64,000 nucleotides of DNA from Eutrophobius brisbanensis (GTDB lineage: Bacteria; Pseudomonadota; Gammaproteobacteria; Eutrophobiales; Eutrophobiaceae). A program made the position numbers and the translations under genes. Shown here one piece after another: positions 34,878-44,651 of this stretch. Location: positions 62,001 through 126,000 of the forward strand of contig JAYPQE010000003.1 of the NCBI GenBank assembly GCA_038131795.1. Reading direction: 5' to 3'. Position 1 is the stretch's first letter. Every line of letters begins with the position of its first letter. The notes under the pieces are model-generated. The model saw nothing but the letters and a program-made list of their open reading frames with translations. It ran no database searches and had not been told where the DNA came from.

Positions 34878-35237
34878 TGGTGGAGGCGGCCGGAGTTGAA
34901 CCGGCGTCCGCGAGCCTTCCATCCTTGGTTCTACATGCGTAGTCTTTCTATTAGTTTAATCTATTGCTACCCGAAAGACGGGGAAGACAATAGACGAGCC
35001 TGGTTAAAGTTTAACGAATCCACGCCAGACACGATTCATCGCGATCCTGTGAAGTCGACGCCAGGTTCCGGGTTCACAGGCACACACCGGGCTGACGGCA
35101 TTCTACCGGTTTTTAAGCGGCGAGTGCGTAGTTGTCGTCGTTGGCAACTATAAGTGTTGTAGCTGGATTTACGAGGTAATCTACGCCTCGGCATGCCCCT
35201 TGGGTTTCAGTGCCCCCGTCGAAGCCAATACGCCCCC
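34878..35237 (-). ncRNA. ssrA: tmRNA (transfer-messenger RNA)
   Basis: About 360 nt. The 5' end GGGGGCG pairs with CGCCTCC before the encoded CCA at 34878, forming the acceptor stem. A T-arm-like GGTTCAACTCC precedes it. The internal reading frame encodes the proteolysis tag ANDDNYALAA followed by TAA, near 35108-35140. With SmpB it rescues stalled ribosomes and tags the nascent protein for degradation. smpB is the next gene on the same strand, a common arrangement. A 16-bp palindrome, TTGATACAAGTATCAA (35255-35270), lies just upstream of the mature 5' end. Confidence 0.95.
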
Positions 35238-35345
35238 GGAAAGCGACTAAGGGTTTGATACAAGTATCAAGTAATCATTGTAAGCGTTAATTTGGATATA
35301 TAACAGCAATGAAAGTTCAAGCCATTATGTCCTGTCTCCAGTGGC

Positions 35346-35825
35346 TTATCTGGTATGTTTCAAAGTACGCAGTTTCTCCCTTTCCCAGTCCTTTCGTTTC
35401 AGGTCCTGCCGTTTATCATGGGACTGTTTACCCCTGGCCAGGCCAAGTTCGGCTTTCACCTTCCCCTGTTTCCAGTAAAGCGCAGTAACCACGGCGGTAT
35501 ACCCTTTTCGTTCCACTGAACCAATTAGCTGATTCAATTCTTTCCTGTGTAAAAGTAATTTCCGGGTGCGTTGAGGATCTGGATGGATATGGGTAGAGGC
35601 GGTTGGCAGTGGGGTGATCAGGCAACCAATAATATATGCTTCATTGTCCTTGAGTAACACATAACTGTCTCTAAGCTGGACTTTTCCGGCACGCAGGCTT
35701 TTGACCTCCCAGCCCTGCAGGGCAACCCCGGCTTCAAATTTTTCCTCGATAAAAAAATCGTGTTTGGCCTTTTTATTCAGCACAATTGTATTTGAAGTAT
35801 TTTCTTTTTTATTTGTTTTGGACAT
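35346..35825 (-). CDS. smpB: SsrA-binding protein SmpB
   Basis: 159 residues, usual length. It binds tmRNA and delivers it to stalled ribosomes. Family marks: NKKAKHDFFIEEKFEAGVALQGWEVKSLR near the N-terminus and the basic C-terminal tail GKQSHDKRQDLKRKDWEREKLR, which enters the mRNA channel. It lies directly upstream of ssrA on the same strand. Confidence 0.97.
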   Translation of the reverse strand: MSKTNKKENTSNTIVLNKKAKHDFFIEEKFEAGVALQGWEVKSLRAGKVQLRDSYVLLKDNEAYIIGCLITPLPTASTHIHPDPQRTRKLLLHRKELNQLIGSVERKGYTAVVTALYWKQGKVKAELGLARGKQSHDKRQDLKRKDWEREKLRTLKHTR

Positions 35826-35970
35826 TTGAAATGTATATAGCTCACAGGTAAGTAGTCCAAATTATATCAGTTAGTAGATATTGGGTTGAGCATTGTCTGG
35901 TTTTCCAGCAAAATTGCCATAGAAATCTCTGACTTATACAGAGCTTATTAAAATCATCACTGGAGTCACT

Positions 35971-37353
35971 ATGTCAGCAAAACGTACCTCAATACACGGT
36001 CAATGGTCCTCTAGATGGGCATTTATTCTGGCAGCAACCGGTTCAGCAGTTGGTTTGGGTAATATCTGGCGGTTTCCTTATATGGCAGGGGAAAGTGGTG
36101 GCGGTGCATTTTTGCTCCTGTACGTCGTGTGTGTCCTGATTATGGGGCTGCCCATTATGATGGCAGAAATCTTGCTGGGACGCAGGGGGCGCCAGAGTCC
36201 GGTTAACACCATGCGCATACTGGCTGAAGAAGAAGGTTATACCCGGCATTGGCAATGGCTGGGGATTATGGGTGTACTTGCGGGCTTTTTAATTGTCTCC
36301 TACTACAGTGTTATTGCCGGATGGGTCATGGCCTATGTGTTTCGTGCCGCCACGGGTGGTTTTTCCGGGGGTGACCCAGAGACAATTAGCCAGATGTTTT
36401 CAGATTTGATCTCTGATCCGGAACGACTGCTGGCCTGGCATACCGTCTTCATTATGATGACTGTTATTGTCGTCTCGCGGGGTGTGAAGAGCGGATTAGA
36501 GAAGGCGGTGAGGTTTTTAATGCCCGCATTATTTGTTCTCCTGATTGTCATGGTGGGATATGCCATGAATACCGAACGTTTTACAGAAGGTATGATGTTC
36601 ATGCTGAGGCCAGATTTTTCTGCAATGAGAGAAAACTTTCAGGAAGTATTTCTAAATGCCTCCGGTCATGCCTTTTTTAGTCTCAGCCTTGGTATGGGGG
36701 CCATTATGATATATGGATCTTATCTATCTGACAGGACATCCATTACCGCAGCTGCCGTACTGATTGCATCTGCAGATACCCTGATTGCTGTTCTGGCAAG
36801 TTTTGCGATATTTCCCCTGGTATTTACCTACGGGCTGGAACCCGCCCAGGGGCCCGGACTGATTTTTGTCACCCTGCCTATCGCTTTTGGCCAGATGCCC
36901 GGTGGGATGTTTTTCGGTTCGCTGTTTTTCCTGTTATTGTTATTCGCAGCCTGGACGTCAGGAATCTCATTGATTGAACCTGCAGTCACCTGGTTGGTAG
37001 AAAACGGTGGGATGTCCAGGATAAAGGCCACCGCCTACACAGGATTTGTCGCATGGCTGTTGGGTATTGCCACCATACTGTCATTTAATCACTGGGCGTT
37101 TCCGTTTACCTTTGCCGGCATTGAAAAGGCAAATGGAATCTTTGATATAATTGACATCATCACGGCAAATATAATGTTGCCGCTTGGCGGTCTAGCCATG
37201 GCAATATTCACAGGTTGGTTAATGTCCCGTGCCTCAACTATGGACGAGTTAAAGGTTAAGGAGCATACCTATAATGCCTGGCGGTTTGTGATCAAATATC
37301 TCTCACCAGTTGGGGTCACAATCATATTCCTGAATCAGATAGGTATATTATAA
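35971..37353 (+). CDS. Neurotransmitter:sodium symporter (NSS) family transporter
   Basis: 460 residues with about 11-12 membrane helices and a LeuT fold. The Na+ and substrate site in helix 1 is plain: ATGSAVGLGNIWRFPYMAGES (about 21-41). Unwound helix 6 is near NASGHAFFSLSLGMGAIMIYGSYL. It imports an amino acid or small amine with Na+; bacterial members vary in substrate, so none is proposed. It is monocistronic or leads into ratA, which begins 17 bp downstream. Confidence 0.9.
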   Translation: MSAKRTSIHGQWSSRWAFILAATGSAVGLGNIWRFPYMAGESGGGAFLLLYVVCVLIMGLPIMMAEILLGRRGRQSPVNTMRILAEEEGYTRHWQWLGIMGVLAGFLIVSYYSVIAGWVMAYVFRAATGGFSGGDPETISQMFSDLISDPERLLAWHTVFIMMTVIVVSRGVKSGLEKAVRFLMPALFVLLIVMVGYAMNTERFTEGMMFMLRPDFSAMRENFQEVFLNASGHAFFSLSLGMGAIMIYGSYLSDRTSITAAAVLIASADTLIAVLASFAIFPLVFTYGLEPAQGPGLIFVTLPIAFGQMPGGMFFGSLFFLLLLFAAWTSGISLIEPAVTWLVENGGMSRIKATAYTGFVAWLLGIATILSFNHWAFPFTFAGIEKANGIFDIIDIITANIMLPLGGLAMAIFTGWLMSRASTMDELKVKEHTYNAWRFVIKYLSPVGVTIIFLNQIGIL

Positions 37354-37369
37354 GTAAAGTTGTTTTCAA

Positions 37370-37807
37370 GTGGGTATTGTGACGAAATGTGCAGAGGTTC
37401 CGTATACTGCTGAACAGATGTATAACCTGGTAAACGATATTGAATCTTATCCGGAGTTTCTTCCCTGGTGTACCGATGCCAGGGTCTATAATCGTACCGA
37501 AACCAGTCTCAATGCCAGTGTTTCACTGGAAACCGGAAAGATTAAACAATCGTTTTCTACGGAAAACACAATGGAGTTTGGTAAGCGGATAGATGTCAAA
37601 CTCATTAGTGGTCCATTTAAATATCTCACCGGTTATTGGCAATTTAACAATATTGATGACCATCGATGTCAAATTACATTAAATATGGAATTCGAGTTTA
37701 AAAATAAGCTATTGAAATTGACCTTGAAATCCTTTTTTAATAAGTTCATAGATTCGCTTGTTGGTGCATTTACCGACCGGGCCAGGGTCAAATACCCTAA
37801 ATTTTGA
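37370..37807 (+). CDS. ratA: RatA/COQ10-family START-domain protein
   Basis: 145 residues from a GTG. The START-like fold is marked by VPYTAEQMYNLVNDIESYPEFLPWC (10-34) and the C-terminal FFNKFIDSLVGAFTDRARVKY. E. coli RatA was reported to block 70S assembly; relatives (COQ10) bind ubiquinone, and either role may apply. It overlaps no gene but ends 1 bp before rnfH. The smpB-ratA-rnfH grouping is conserved in gammaproteobacteria. Confidence 0.9.
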   Translation: MGIVTKCAEVPYTAEQMYNLVNDIESYPEFLPWCTDARVYNRTETSLNASVSLETGKIKQSFSTENTMEFGKRIDVKLISGPFKYLTGYWQFNNIDDHRCQITLNMEFEFKNKLLKLTLKSFFNKFIDSLVGAFTDRARVKYPKF

Positions 37808-37808
37808 A

Positions 37809-38090
37809 ATGATAAACATAGAAGTCGTATATTCAGCTGAAAATGAAATGGTGATGCTCCCACTCAGTATAGAATCAGGCTCGACCGTTTTACTGGCAAT
37901 AAACAAATCAGGCATTATCAATCATCATCCTGAAATTGATCTTGGTATCAATAAGGTCGGTATTTTTTCCAAATTATGCGAGCTGAATACCATCGTAAAT
38001 GATGGTGACAGGGTAGAGATTTACCGGCCGTTAAAGGCCGATCCGAAAGTTGCCAGACGCATGCGCGCAACCAGTCAAAGAAAAGCATAA
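37809..38090 (+). CDS. rnfH: RnfH family protein (UPF0125)
   Basis: 93 residues from ATG 37809, which follows the ratA stop by one base; a longer frame upstream only overlaps ratA. It is a small ubiquitin-like beta-grasp protein of unknown precise role. The N-terminus INIEVVYSAENEMVMLPLSIESGS and the C-terminal VEIYRPLKADPKVARRMRA are hallmarks. Forms an operon with ratA and is followed after 3 bp by an ABC permease. Confidence 0.93.
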   Translation: MINIEVVYSAENEMVMLPLSIESGSTVLLAINKSGIINHHPEIDLGINKVGIFSKLCELNTIVNDGDRVEIYRPLKADPKVARRMRATSQRKA

Positions 38091-38093
38091 AGG

Positions 38094-39104
38094 ATGTCAG
38101 CGTCGCGACATCCATTGTTATTGTCCAATTACTATCCTGTTTTCATCCTGGTATTGCTGCTTGTCGTTTTTGTTGTTGGTTTTATTGCTTTGTCTCTGGG
38201 AAGTACACATATTTCTATATTTGAAATTCCACGGCACCTGTTTACTAGTACAGACAGTATAGAAAATAGAATAATCAACGACGTTCGACTGCCCAGGGTT
38301 TTGTCCGGATTTTGTGTTGGCGGTCTTTTGGCACTGGCTGGGTGCTTAATGCAGGTGTTATTGCGGAATCCACTTGCTGAACCTTATATTCTGGGTGTTT
38401 CGGGTGGGGCATCGGCATTTGCTTTATTTGCAATTTTTATAGGGCTGTCTGGTAACTGGATCAATTTTTCGGCATTTTCCGGGGCAGTAGTGACTATATT
38501 GCTGGTATTTTACTTGTCTGGTGCCAATGGAAACTGGAACCCGTTAAGAACATTACTGACGGGTGTTGTGCTTGCAGCAGGTTGGGGAGCTGTTATCAGT
38601 TTTCTTCTGACTGTTAGTCCAGAGACCCGGGTTCACGGCATGTTGTTCTGGTTAATGGGGGACCTGAGTCTGGGAGGGTTCAGCGGGTTTAGTGCACTTG
38701 TTCTGGTGGTATGTCTGTGTATTTGTTTATTATTTGCAAAGGAACTCAATCTGTTGGCCCTTGGACAATTGGCGGCGAAATCACTAGGGGTCTCAGCAGA
38801 GAAGCTCACATATATAATTTATTTTCTTTCTTCCTTGCTGACAGCGACTGCCGTAATGCAGGCTGGAAGTATTGGGTTTATAGGCCTCATTGTTCCACAT
38901 CTATCCAGATTATGTGTAGGCAGTGATCATAGGGTATTAATACCAGTATCAGTCCTGACAGGCGGATGTTTACTGGTTATATCAGACTCCCTGGCGAGGA
39001 CTATAATGTCACCCCATCAGTTACCCGTAGGTATATTAACGGCCATGCTAGGTGTGCCCGTTTTTTTGATTTTACTAAACTTAGTCAATAATAATCGCTC
39101 ATGA
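38094..39104 (+). CDS. btuC: FecCD/BtuC-type ABC transporter permease
   Basis: 336 residues, about 9-10 helices. Family marks are VRLPRVLSGFCVGGLLALAGCLMQVLLRNPLAEPYILGVSGGASAF (about 62-108) and the late IGFIGLIVPHLSR coupling segment. It forms the inner-membrane channel of a type II importer for vitamin B12, haem or ferric siderophore. The ATPase overlaps its end by 4 bp, and a periplasmic binding protein with cobalamin-type features is convergent downstream. The B12 assignment is likely, not proven; no cobalamin riboswitch was seen upstream. Confidence 0.85.
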   Translation: MSASRHPLLLSNYYPVFILVLLLVVFVVGFIALSLGSTHISIFEIPRHLFTSTDSIENRIINDVRLPRVLSGFCVGGLLALAGCLMQVLLRNPLAEPYILGVSGGASAFALFAIFIGLSGNWINFSAFSGAVVTILLVFYLSGANGNWNPLRTLLTGVVLAAGWGAVISFLLTVSPETRVHGMLFWLMGDLSLGGFSGFSALVLVVCLCICLLFAKELNLLALGQLAAKSLGVSAEKLTYIIYFLSSLLTATAVMQAGSIGFIGLIVPHLSRLCVGSDHRVLIPVSVLTGGCLLVISDSLARTIMSPHQLPVGILTAMLGVPVFLILLNLVNNNRS

Positions 39105-39868
39105 AGTTATTAGAAATAAGTGAATTAGATGTGTCTGTGAGCGGAATTGACCTGCTTAGAAATTTTAACCTGCATATTAATGAAAATGAGTGCTGGGGAG
39201 TATTGGGAGGCAATGGCGCAGGCAAGACCACTTTACTCTATACCATTATGGGATTACGAAAGAAACAGGCGGGGGTAGTTAAAATATGTGGGAAGGATCT
39301 TGATGATTACTCGCCTAGGTCATTGGCAAAATTGATGGGCATTGTGTTTCAGGATACAAACGATGCTTTCCCTGTTACGGTGACCGAGATTGTCCTGGCA
39401 AGTCGTTATCCACATTTAAAGCCCTGGTCAATGTATTCACATAAAGACTTACAGATAGTGGAAGAGGCATTGAGTTTAGTTGAAATGGATCACATGGCTT
39501 GTCGTTACGTGAATACTTTATCTGGTGGTGAACGGCGACGGGTGGCCATTGCCAGTATCATTGTGCAGTCACCTAAAATCTGGTTGCTGGATGAGCCAAC
39601 AAACCACCTCGATATGCACTACCAGATAATGATGTTAAGCGTTTTGATGCAACAGGCAAATAAATTGAATGGATCGATAATCATGGTACTACACGATGTG
39701 AACTTATTGACCCGTTTTTGCACCCATGCAGTTTTGATGATTGATACTAATAAAATATTGATTGGTAAAGTTGAGGATATTATTAACAGTGACACTATAG
39801 AAGCCCTGTATCATCATCCTGTGAGGAAATACTCGGACAGTGAGGCAACCCTGTATTATCCGCAATAA
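39101..39868 (+). CDS. btuD: ABC transporter ATP-binding protein (BtuD/FecE-like)
   Basis: 255 residues. Walker A GGNGAGKTTLL (about 36-46), Q-loop VFQD, signature LSGGERRRVAIASI (about 141-154), Walker B IWLLDEPTNHLDM (about 164-176) and switch His in MVLHDVNLL. Powers the adjacent permease. Its ATG overlaps the permease stop. Confidence 0.9.
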   Translation: MKLLEISELDVSVSGIDLLRNFNLHINENECWGVLGGNGAGKTTLLYTIMGLRKKQAGVVKICGKDLDDYSPRSLAKLMGIVFQDTNDAFPVTVTEIVLASRYPHLKPWSMYSHKDLQIVEEALSLVEMDHMACRYVNTLSGGERRRVAIASIIVQSPKIWLLDEPTNHLDMHYQIMMLSVLMQQANKLNGSIIMVLHDVNLLTRFCTHAVLMIDTNKILIGKVEDIINSDTIEALYHHPVRKYSDSEATLYYPQ

Positions 39869-39880
39869 GTCAGTTGTTTG

Positions 39881-40765
39881 TTATTCAATACCTCGTGCTG
39901 AATCTATATGCTCACAAAGCAATGTCATTCCCTGGATGATTCTTACAGTATGTCGCTGGATGAGTTCAGGAGGAATGGAGTAGAGCCTGCCTTTTTTTAC
40001 TGCGGTGATAGTATTCCAGTCATTCCAGTGATCCAGCCATGGTGGCGGCTCATTAGATTCTCCACTGGCAATAATTACCGCAGGGTCTCTCTCCAGGATT
40101 GATTCTATATCTACATTTAGTGTCAGGGTGTTTTGGTCGGCGAAGATATTTTCACCTCCGCAAAACTCGATCTGTCTTGAAATTAAATGAGGCGAGCCAA
40201 TTGTAAAAATCGGTTTGTTCCAGAATTGATAAAATACAGGCACTTTTTGTAAATTCGCATATTTTCTTTGGATGTTTTTAATTGAAATATTAAATGTTTT
40301 CGCATTGTTTATTGCGGTTTTTTCTGTTCCTGCCAATGTGCCAAGTCGCAATAGTGTAGAGCCAATATCATCAATTGATTGAGGTTCGGAGTGAAATAGC
40401 GTGATGCCGAGTCGGGATAATTTACGGCTAATAGTTGTTCCGTTGCCACTTATCCACACCAGGACTAAATCAGGCTTCATGGCTACAATACTTTCAAGAT
40501 CTATGCCGTTTGCATCGCCTACCATCGGTAGATTGAGCGCGGATTTTGGGTAATCACTGAAATTGACGGTTGCAATTAATTTTTCACCGGCGCCAGCTGT
40601 ATATACAAGTTCCGTCAGATAGGGGGCGAGAGTAATTATACGTTTAGCTGGAACCTGAAGGTTTATTGTATTGCCGGCATCATCTACAACCTGTGTAGCA
40701 CTAGATGTTATGCAAAATAAAGTGAGTAAAGAAAATACAGAGCTGTATTTATGTAAGCTGGTCAA
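39881..40765 (-). CDS. btuF: Periplasmic substrate-binding protein, cobalamin (BtuF)-like
   Basis: 294 residues if started at TTG 40765, which directly opens a signal peptide (LTSLHKYSSVFSLLTLFCITSSATQ). The open frame extends 234 bp further but that part overlaps bamE and is not homologous. Class III binding-protein fold: KRIITLAPYLTELVYTAGAG and VMKPDLVLVW-like IVAMKPDLVLVWISG, as in BtuF. It presents cobalamin or a related corrinoid/siderophore to the convergent btuC/btuD pair. The start codon is uncertain. Confidence 0.82.
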   Translation of the reverse strand: MTSLHKYSSVFSLLTLFCITSSATQVVDDAGNTINLQVPAKRIITLAPYLTELVYTAGAGEKLIATVNFSDYPKSALNLPMVGDANGIDLESIVAMKPDLVLVWISGNGTTISRKLSRLGITLFHSEPQSIDDIGSTLLRLGTLAGTEKTAINNAKTFNISIKNIQRKYANLQKVPVFYQFWNKPIFTIGSPHLISRQIEFCGGENIFADQNTLTLNVDIESILERDPAVIIASGESNEPPPWLDHWNDWNTITAVKKGRLYSIPPELIQRHTVRIIQGMTLLCEHIDSARGIE

Positions 40766-40805
40766 AATGTTTCTAGTAGTAATATTGGCTTCACAATATT
40801 TAATA

Positions 40806-41342
40806 TCAGTCAGTTTGTTCCTGTTCGTTATCCATGTCTTCCAGTTCTTCATCTTCGGGAAGTACGCCTTGAATAATTTCCGGTTCATCATTACCAAGCA
40901 CAGGCAAGTTATTAAACATGCGTTTGAAGAAGCCATCTCTTTGGACTCGCCTGGGCACATCCACAGTTCTGGACTCGCGAATTGGATCACTGAGGTCACG
41001 GTTTGTTATTTTTACATCGCCTGTAATGTATGCCAGTTTCCCATCAACAAAATGTAGCCGCATGAGACGTTGCCTGGGGTTTCTGCTGCTTCGTGCCATA
41101 CTGTAAAAATATTCCCATTGTTCCGTATGAAAAGGGTCAATGACTGCGGGTGTCCCAAGAATGAATGCCACCTGATTTTTATCCATGCCAGGTTGTAATC
41201 GATCAATAAGATGTTGATCCATGACATTACCTTGCTGGATATTAATCCGGTAAAGACCTGGTAGATCGATACTGCCCTTGTAGCTACATCCCGTGGTCGA
41301 TAGTGCGAATAAAATTAATGCTAATTTGCAATAAAAGCTCAT
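40806..41342 (-). CDS. bamE: Outer membrane assembly lipoprotein BamE
   Basis: 178 residues from ATG 41342; a TTG 27 bp upstream is an alternative. Lipobox LSTTGC with Cys19 as lipid site. The SmpA/OmlA fold has IQQGNVMDQHLIDRLQPGMDKNQVAFILGTP (about 43-74) and the strand WEYFYS. Part of the BAM complex that inserts beta-barrels such as the TonB receptor here. The C-terminal acidic tail is longer than in E. coli BamE. Divergent from fur, an arrangement typical of gammaproteobacteria. Confidence 0.93.
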   Translation of the reverse strand: MSFYCKLALILFALSTTGCSYKGSIDLPGLYRINIQQGNVMDQHLIDRLQPGMDKNQVAFILGTPAVIDPFHTEQWEYFYSMARSSRNPRQRLMRLHFVDGKLAYITGDVKITNRDLSDPIRESRTVDVPRRVQRDGFFKRMFNNLPVLGNDEPEIIQGVLPEDEELEDMDNEQEQTD

Positions 41343-41469
41343 GTTTTTGATTAAATGTGTCCGTTCCAAGGTTAATAATATGGGTTATATCTTTACTATA
41401 AATATGCTGGGAGATAATTTACACAACATCCATTATAATTCAGGTAAGCCAAACTGAAAGTATACTATT

Positions 41470-41874
41470 ATGACCATCGAAGCCCAAGATCTCAAAAAAG
41501 CCGGTTTAAAGGCAACATTACCCAGGATCCGGATCCTGGAAATAATGGAAGAATCTTCAGACAAGCACATGAGTGCTGAGGATATATATAAATCTTTGCT
41601 TGATGCCGGAGAGGAAGTAGGATTGGCCACGGTTTACCGTGTTTTAACACAGTTTGAATCCGCAGGCCTGGTCATGCGTCATAATTTTGATTCCGGACAC
41701 TCCGTATTTGAAATAGATAAAGGTGGGCACCATGATCACATGGTTTGCCTAAAAACGGGAAAAGTTATCGAGTTTCAGAGCGAAGAGATAGAGGCCCTGC
41801 AACATAAAATCGCTGAACAACATGGCTTTGATTTGCAGGATCATAGTCTTGTTTTATACGTCATGCCCAAATAG
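41470..41874 (+). CDS. fur: Ferric uptake regulator Fur
   Basis: 134 residues, usual size. Winged-helix DNA-binding half (LKATLPRIRILEIMEES, GLATVYRVLTQFESAGLV) and a metal-binding half with HHDHMVC. It represses iron uptake when Fe2+ is bound. The common second Cys pair (CxxC after HHDH) is not complete: only one Cys is present, so structural zinc binding would differ. A candidate Fur box lies at 6323-6341 between two cassettes. Confidence 0.96.
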   Translation: MTIEAQDLKKAGLKATLPRIRILEIMEESSDKHMSAEDIYKSLLDAGEEVGLATVYRVLTQFESAGLVMRHNFDSGHSVFEIDKGGHHDHMVCLKTGKVIEFQSEEIEALQHKIAEQHGFDLQDHSLVLYVMPK

Positions 41875-41985
41875 ATCCACTATTAAAAAATATTTTTGAT
41901 CTCTATGCCCGTTCTCGTCTGAGCAAAAAATCACACTATTGGGTCTAACTCAGTATTTGTAATCGTAGAATAAATATTTGATAAA

Positions 41986-43650
41986 TTACTGGGTGAGCAT
42001 TTCTCTGGCATGATCCCGGGTTTTCTCGGAAATACGCATCCCGCCCAGCATACGTGCAACTTCTTCTACCCGTTCATTATCATCCAGTGCCTTCACCTGG
42101 GTAAATGTTTTGTTTGAGCTTGATGATTTTGATACCTGGAAATGATTATTGGCCCTGGAAGCTACCTGTGCCAGGTGCGTGACACAAAAGACCTGGTGAG
42201 TTGCTGATAGATCTTTGAGTAGTCCTCCTACTATGTCTGCTGTCTTTCCACCTATTCCCGCATCAACCTCATCAAATATCAATGTTGGGAATACTTTTGA
42301 TTGACCGGCAACCAGCTGTATGGCAAGACTAAGACGTGAGAGCTCACCACCTGATGCAATCTTGCGCATGGGTTGTGGACTGCTTCCAGGATTTAGACTA
42401 ATCAGGAATTCAACCTCATCCATACCTTCAGCAAGAGGTTTTTCAAATTTTTTAGCCGTGACTTCAATAATAAACTGGCCACCCGGCATGCCCAGCCCGT
42501 TTAAGTGGCCGGTTATTTCATCTGACATTATTTTTGCTTTTTTTAGCCTTTTTCTGTGTAAATCTTCTGCAATCTTTTTATAGTTTTCTAATTTTTCCTG
42601 CTGCTCTAGATGTAAAGAATTAATTGAATCATGATTGGATTTTAGTTCATCCAGCCTCAAAACCAGATTTTCAAAATGGTCGGGTAGATCTCTGGCATGT
42701 ACCTGGTGTTTTCTTGCCATATCTATCATTAAATTCAGGCGGTTATCCACTTCAGTTAATCTTTCCGGATCGGGTTCAATCTGATCTGCATAATGCCGTA
42801 TTTCATCGATAGCATCTGTCAATTGAATAGATGCGCTTTCCAGTATTGTGGTGAGTTTTTCAATCTTGGGATCTGACTTTTCCAGGTCTTTGAAATTTAT
42901 GATGGTCTTTTGCAATAGCGATTCAGCTGATTGATCATCATCAGCAAGCATATGCAATGATCTTTGTGTGATATCAATAAGTTCAGAAATATTAGACAAG
43001 CGCTTAAATTCTTCTTCAAGATCATCATATTCACCTGCAACAAGTTTTAAGGCCTCAAGTTCATTTATCTGATATTCAAGCAGTTCCACGGTTGATTGGT
43101 AAGAGCCGGAGTCAGTTGAGATGGAAGCCAGTTTTTTATTGATCAGGTTCCAGTCATCACAGATGCCCGTCAAATTGTTTAATATGGTTTCATGGCCGGC
43201 ATAACTATCCAGAAATTGGCGTTGGCTTGTCTTTTTATTGAGCGACTGGTGGGCATGTTGGCCATGAATATTGACCAGATGGTCACCCAGTTCACGAAGT
43301 AATTGAACAGGTACGGTACTACTGTTGATATAGGCCTTTGACCTGCCGTCTTTACTGATGATTCTTCGAATAATTATTTCAGTGTCGTCAAATGATAATG
43401 ATTGCCCGGTCAAAAATAGTTCTGCGTCTGGATTATTCTCAATATCGAATGTTGCTGTTATTTCAGATTTATCCTTATTTTCACGGACAATAGATGAATC
43501 ACCACGGTCCCCCAGAATCAAACCCAGGGCATCAATGAGTATAGATTTCCCCGCCCCGGTTTCTCCGGTCAGAACCGTCATACCCGGGGTGAATTCCAGT
43601 TCCAGGTCCTCTATGATTGCCAGATTCCGGATATGTAGATGGGTGAGCAT
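41986..43650 (-). CDS. recN: DNA repair protein RecN
   Basis: 554 residues, SMC-like ATPase for double-strand break repair. Walker A TGETGAGKSILIDALGLILGDRGD (28-51), a long coiled-coil middle (about 160-380), and C-terminal ASGGELSRLSLAIQL with Walker B TLIFDEVDAGIGG. Lies 17 bp downstream of nadK, same strand. Confidence 0.97.
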   Translation of the reverse strand: MLTHLHIRNLAIIEDLELEFTPGMTVLTGETGAGKSILIDALGLILGDRGDSSIVRENKDKSEITATFDIENNPDAELFLTGQSLSFDDTEIIIRRIISKDGRSKAYINSSTVPVQLLRELGDHLVNIHGQHAHQSLNKKTSQRQFLDSYAGHETILNNLTGICDDWNLINKKLASISTDSGSYQSTVELLEYQINELEALKLVAGEYDDLEEEFKRLSNISELIDITQRSLHMLADDDQSAESLLQKTIINFKDLEKSDPKIEKLTTILESASIQLTDAIDEIRHYADQIEPDPERLTEVDNRLNLMIDMARKHQVHARDLPDHFENLVLRLDELKSNHDSINSLHLEQQEKLENYKKIAEDLHRKRLKKAKIMSDEITGHLNGLGMPGGQFIIEVTAKKFEKPLAEGMDEVEFLISLNPGSSPQPMRKIASGGELSRLSLAIQLVAGQSKVFPTLIFDEVDAGIGGKTADIVGGLLKDLSATHQVFCVTHLAQVASRANNHFQVSKSSSSNKTFTQVKALDDNERVEEVARMLGGMRISEKTRDHAREMLTQ

Positions 43651-43667
43651 AATGCGAGTATAAAATA

Positions 43668-44531
43668 TTAACCCCAGGCTAATTTAGCTCGTAATACGCT
43701 GTAATGATCATAATTTAATGGGTGTATCAGGCGTATTTGCTTGTCTTTCTTATAAATTAACACCTTGTCACCTTCTAACAGATCGCAGATCATCTCGCCA
43801 TCACAGGTTAAATTACCATGTTCGATTTTTGACTCTTTCATAACCAATTCCACCTTACTGTTACCATCTATCACGATTGGCCGGTTACTCAAGGTATGTG
43901 GACAAATTGGGACCAGAAGCAGGGCATCCAGTTTGGGGTGTATGATGGGACCTCCCCCAGCTAATGAATACGCCGTGGACCCGGTGGGTGTGGCTACAAT
44001 CATGCCATCGGCCCTCTGACTATGAACATAGTTACCGTCCACATAAGTCTCAAATTCAATTAATTTACCAATATTACCTTTTTGGATGATAACTTCATTA
44101 AATGCCGAGTCCTCGGTAATGGTTTGATCTTCACGGTGCAACTCACAATGAAGTTGAAAGCGGATATCTTCTGTATATTCTCCTTCAAGAATTTTTGCCA
44201 GCATGGGTTCAACAGAGTTTGCCGGGATATCGGCCAGGAACCCTAATCGTCCCCGGTTAATACCTAACAGGGGGATATCGTGATTTGCAACTATATGTGC
44301 AGCTTGAAGTATTGTCCCGTCACCGCCAATCGCAATGGCGAGATCATAGTCCCGGTTTTCAAAATCCTGGGTGTCAATGGTGTGATGTGTTGTCCCGGGT
44401 GCAAATTCCGAACATTTTTTATCGAGAAAAACCTCGATATCCCTGTTTTCCAGGACCCCGATAACAGTATGCAGGGTATCTGCAATGACTTTTGTATAAT
44501 TATTTGAAATGAGTACAATTTTCTTGAACAT
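43668..44531 (-). CDS. nadK: NAD kinase
   Basis: 287 residues. Phosphorylates NAD+ to NADP+. Motifs: GGDGTILQAAH (about 69-79), FNEVIIQKG, and TPTGSTAYSLAGGGPIIHP (about 180-198). Cotranscribed with recN, as in many gammaproteobacteria; divergent from hrcA. Confidence 0.97.
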   Translation of the reverse strand: MFKKIVLISNNYTKVIADTLHTVIGVLENRDIEVFLDKKCSEFAPGTTHHTIDTQDFENRDYDLAIAIGGDGTILQAAHIVANHDIPLLGINRGRLGFLADIPANSVEPMLAKILEGEYTEDIRFQLHCELHREDQTITEDSAFNEVIIQKGNIGKLIEFETYVDGNYVHSQRADGMIVATPTGSTAYSLAGGGPIIHPKLDALLLVPICPHTLSNRPIVIDGNSKVELVMKESKIEHGNLTCDGEMICDLLEGDKVLIYKKDKQIRLIHPLNYDHYSVLRAKLAWG

Positions 44532-44651
44532 CTTCTGTTCTCTATAATCTAATTTGTAAAATTATCATGTACAGGCTTAAACGCCAATGATGTATTATTA
44601 ACCGGATAGCTTACTGAATTTTTCAGGACTTTTAGGTAATATCACAACTGT

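Noticed and set aside
34896..35153. 85-residue open frame on the plus strand
   Set aside because: It lies inside the tmRNA gene, antisense to it.
37758..37808. Upstream start for rnfH
   Set aside because: It would overlap ratA by 50 bp and adds residues not found in the family.
40766..40999. Longer form of the BtuF-like protein
   Set aside because: The extension overlaps bamE on the same strand and does not resemble a binding protein; the signal peptide begins near 40765.
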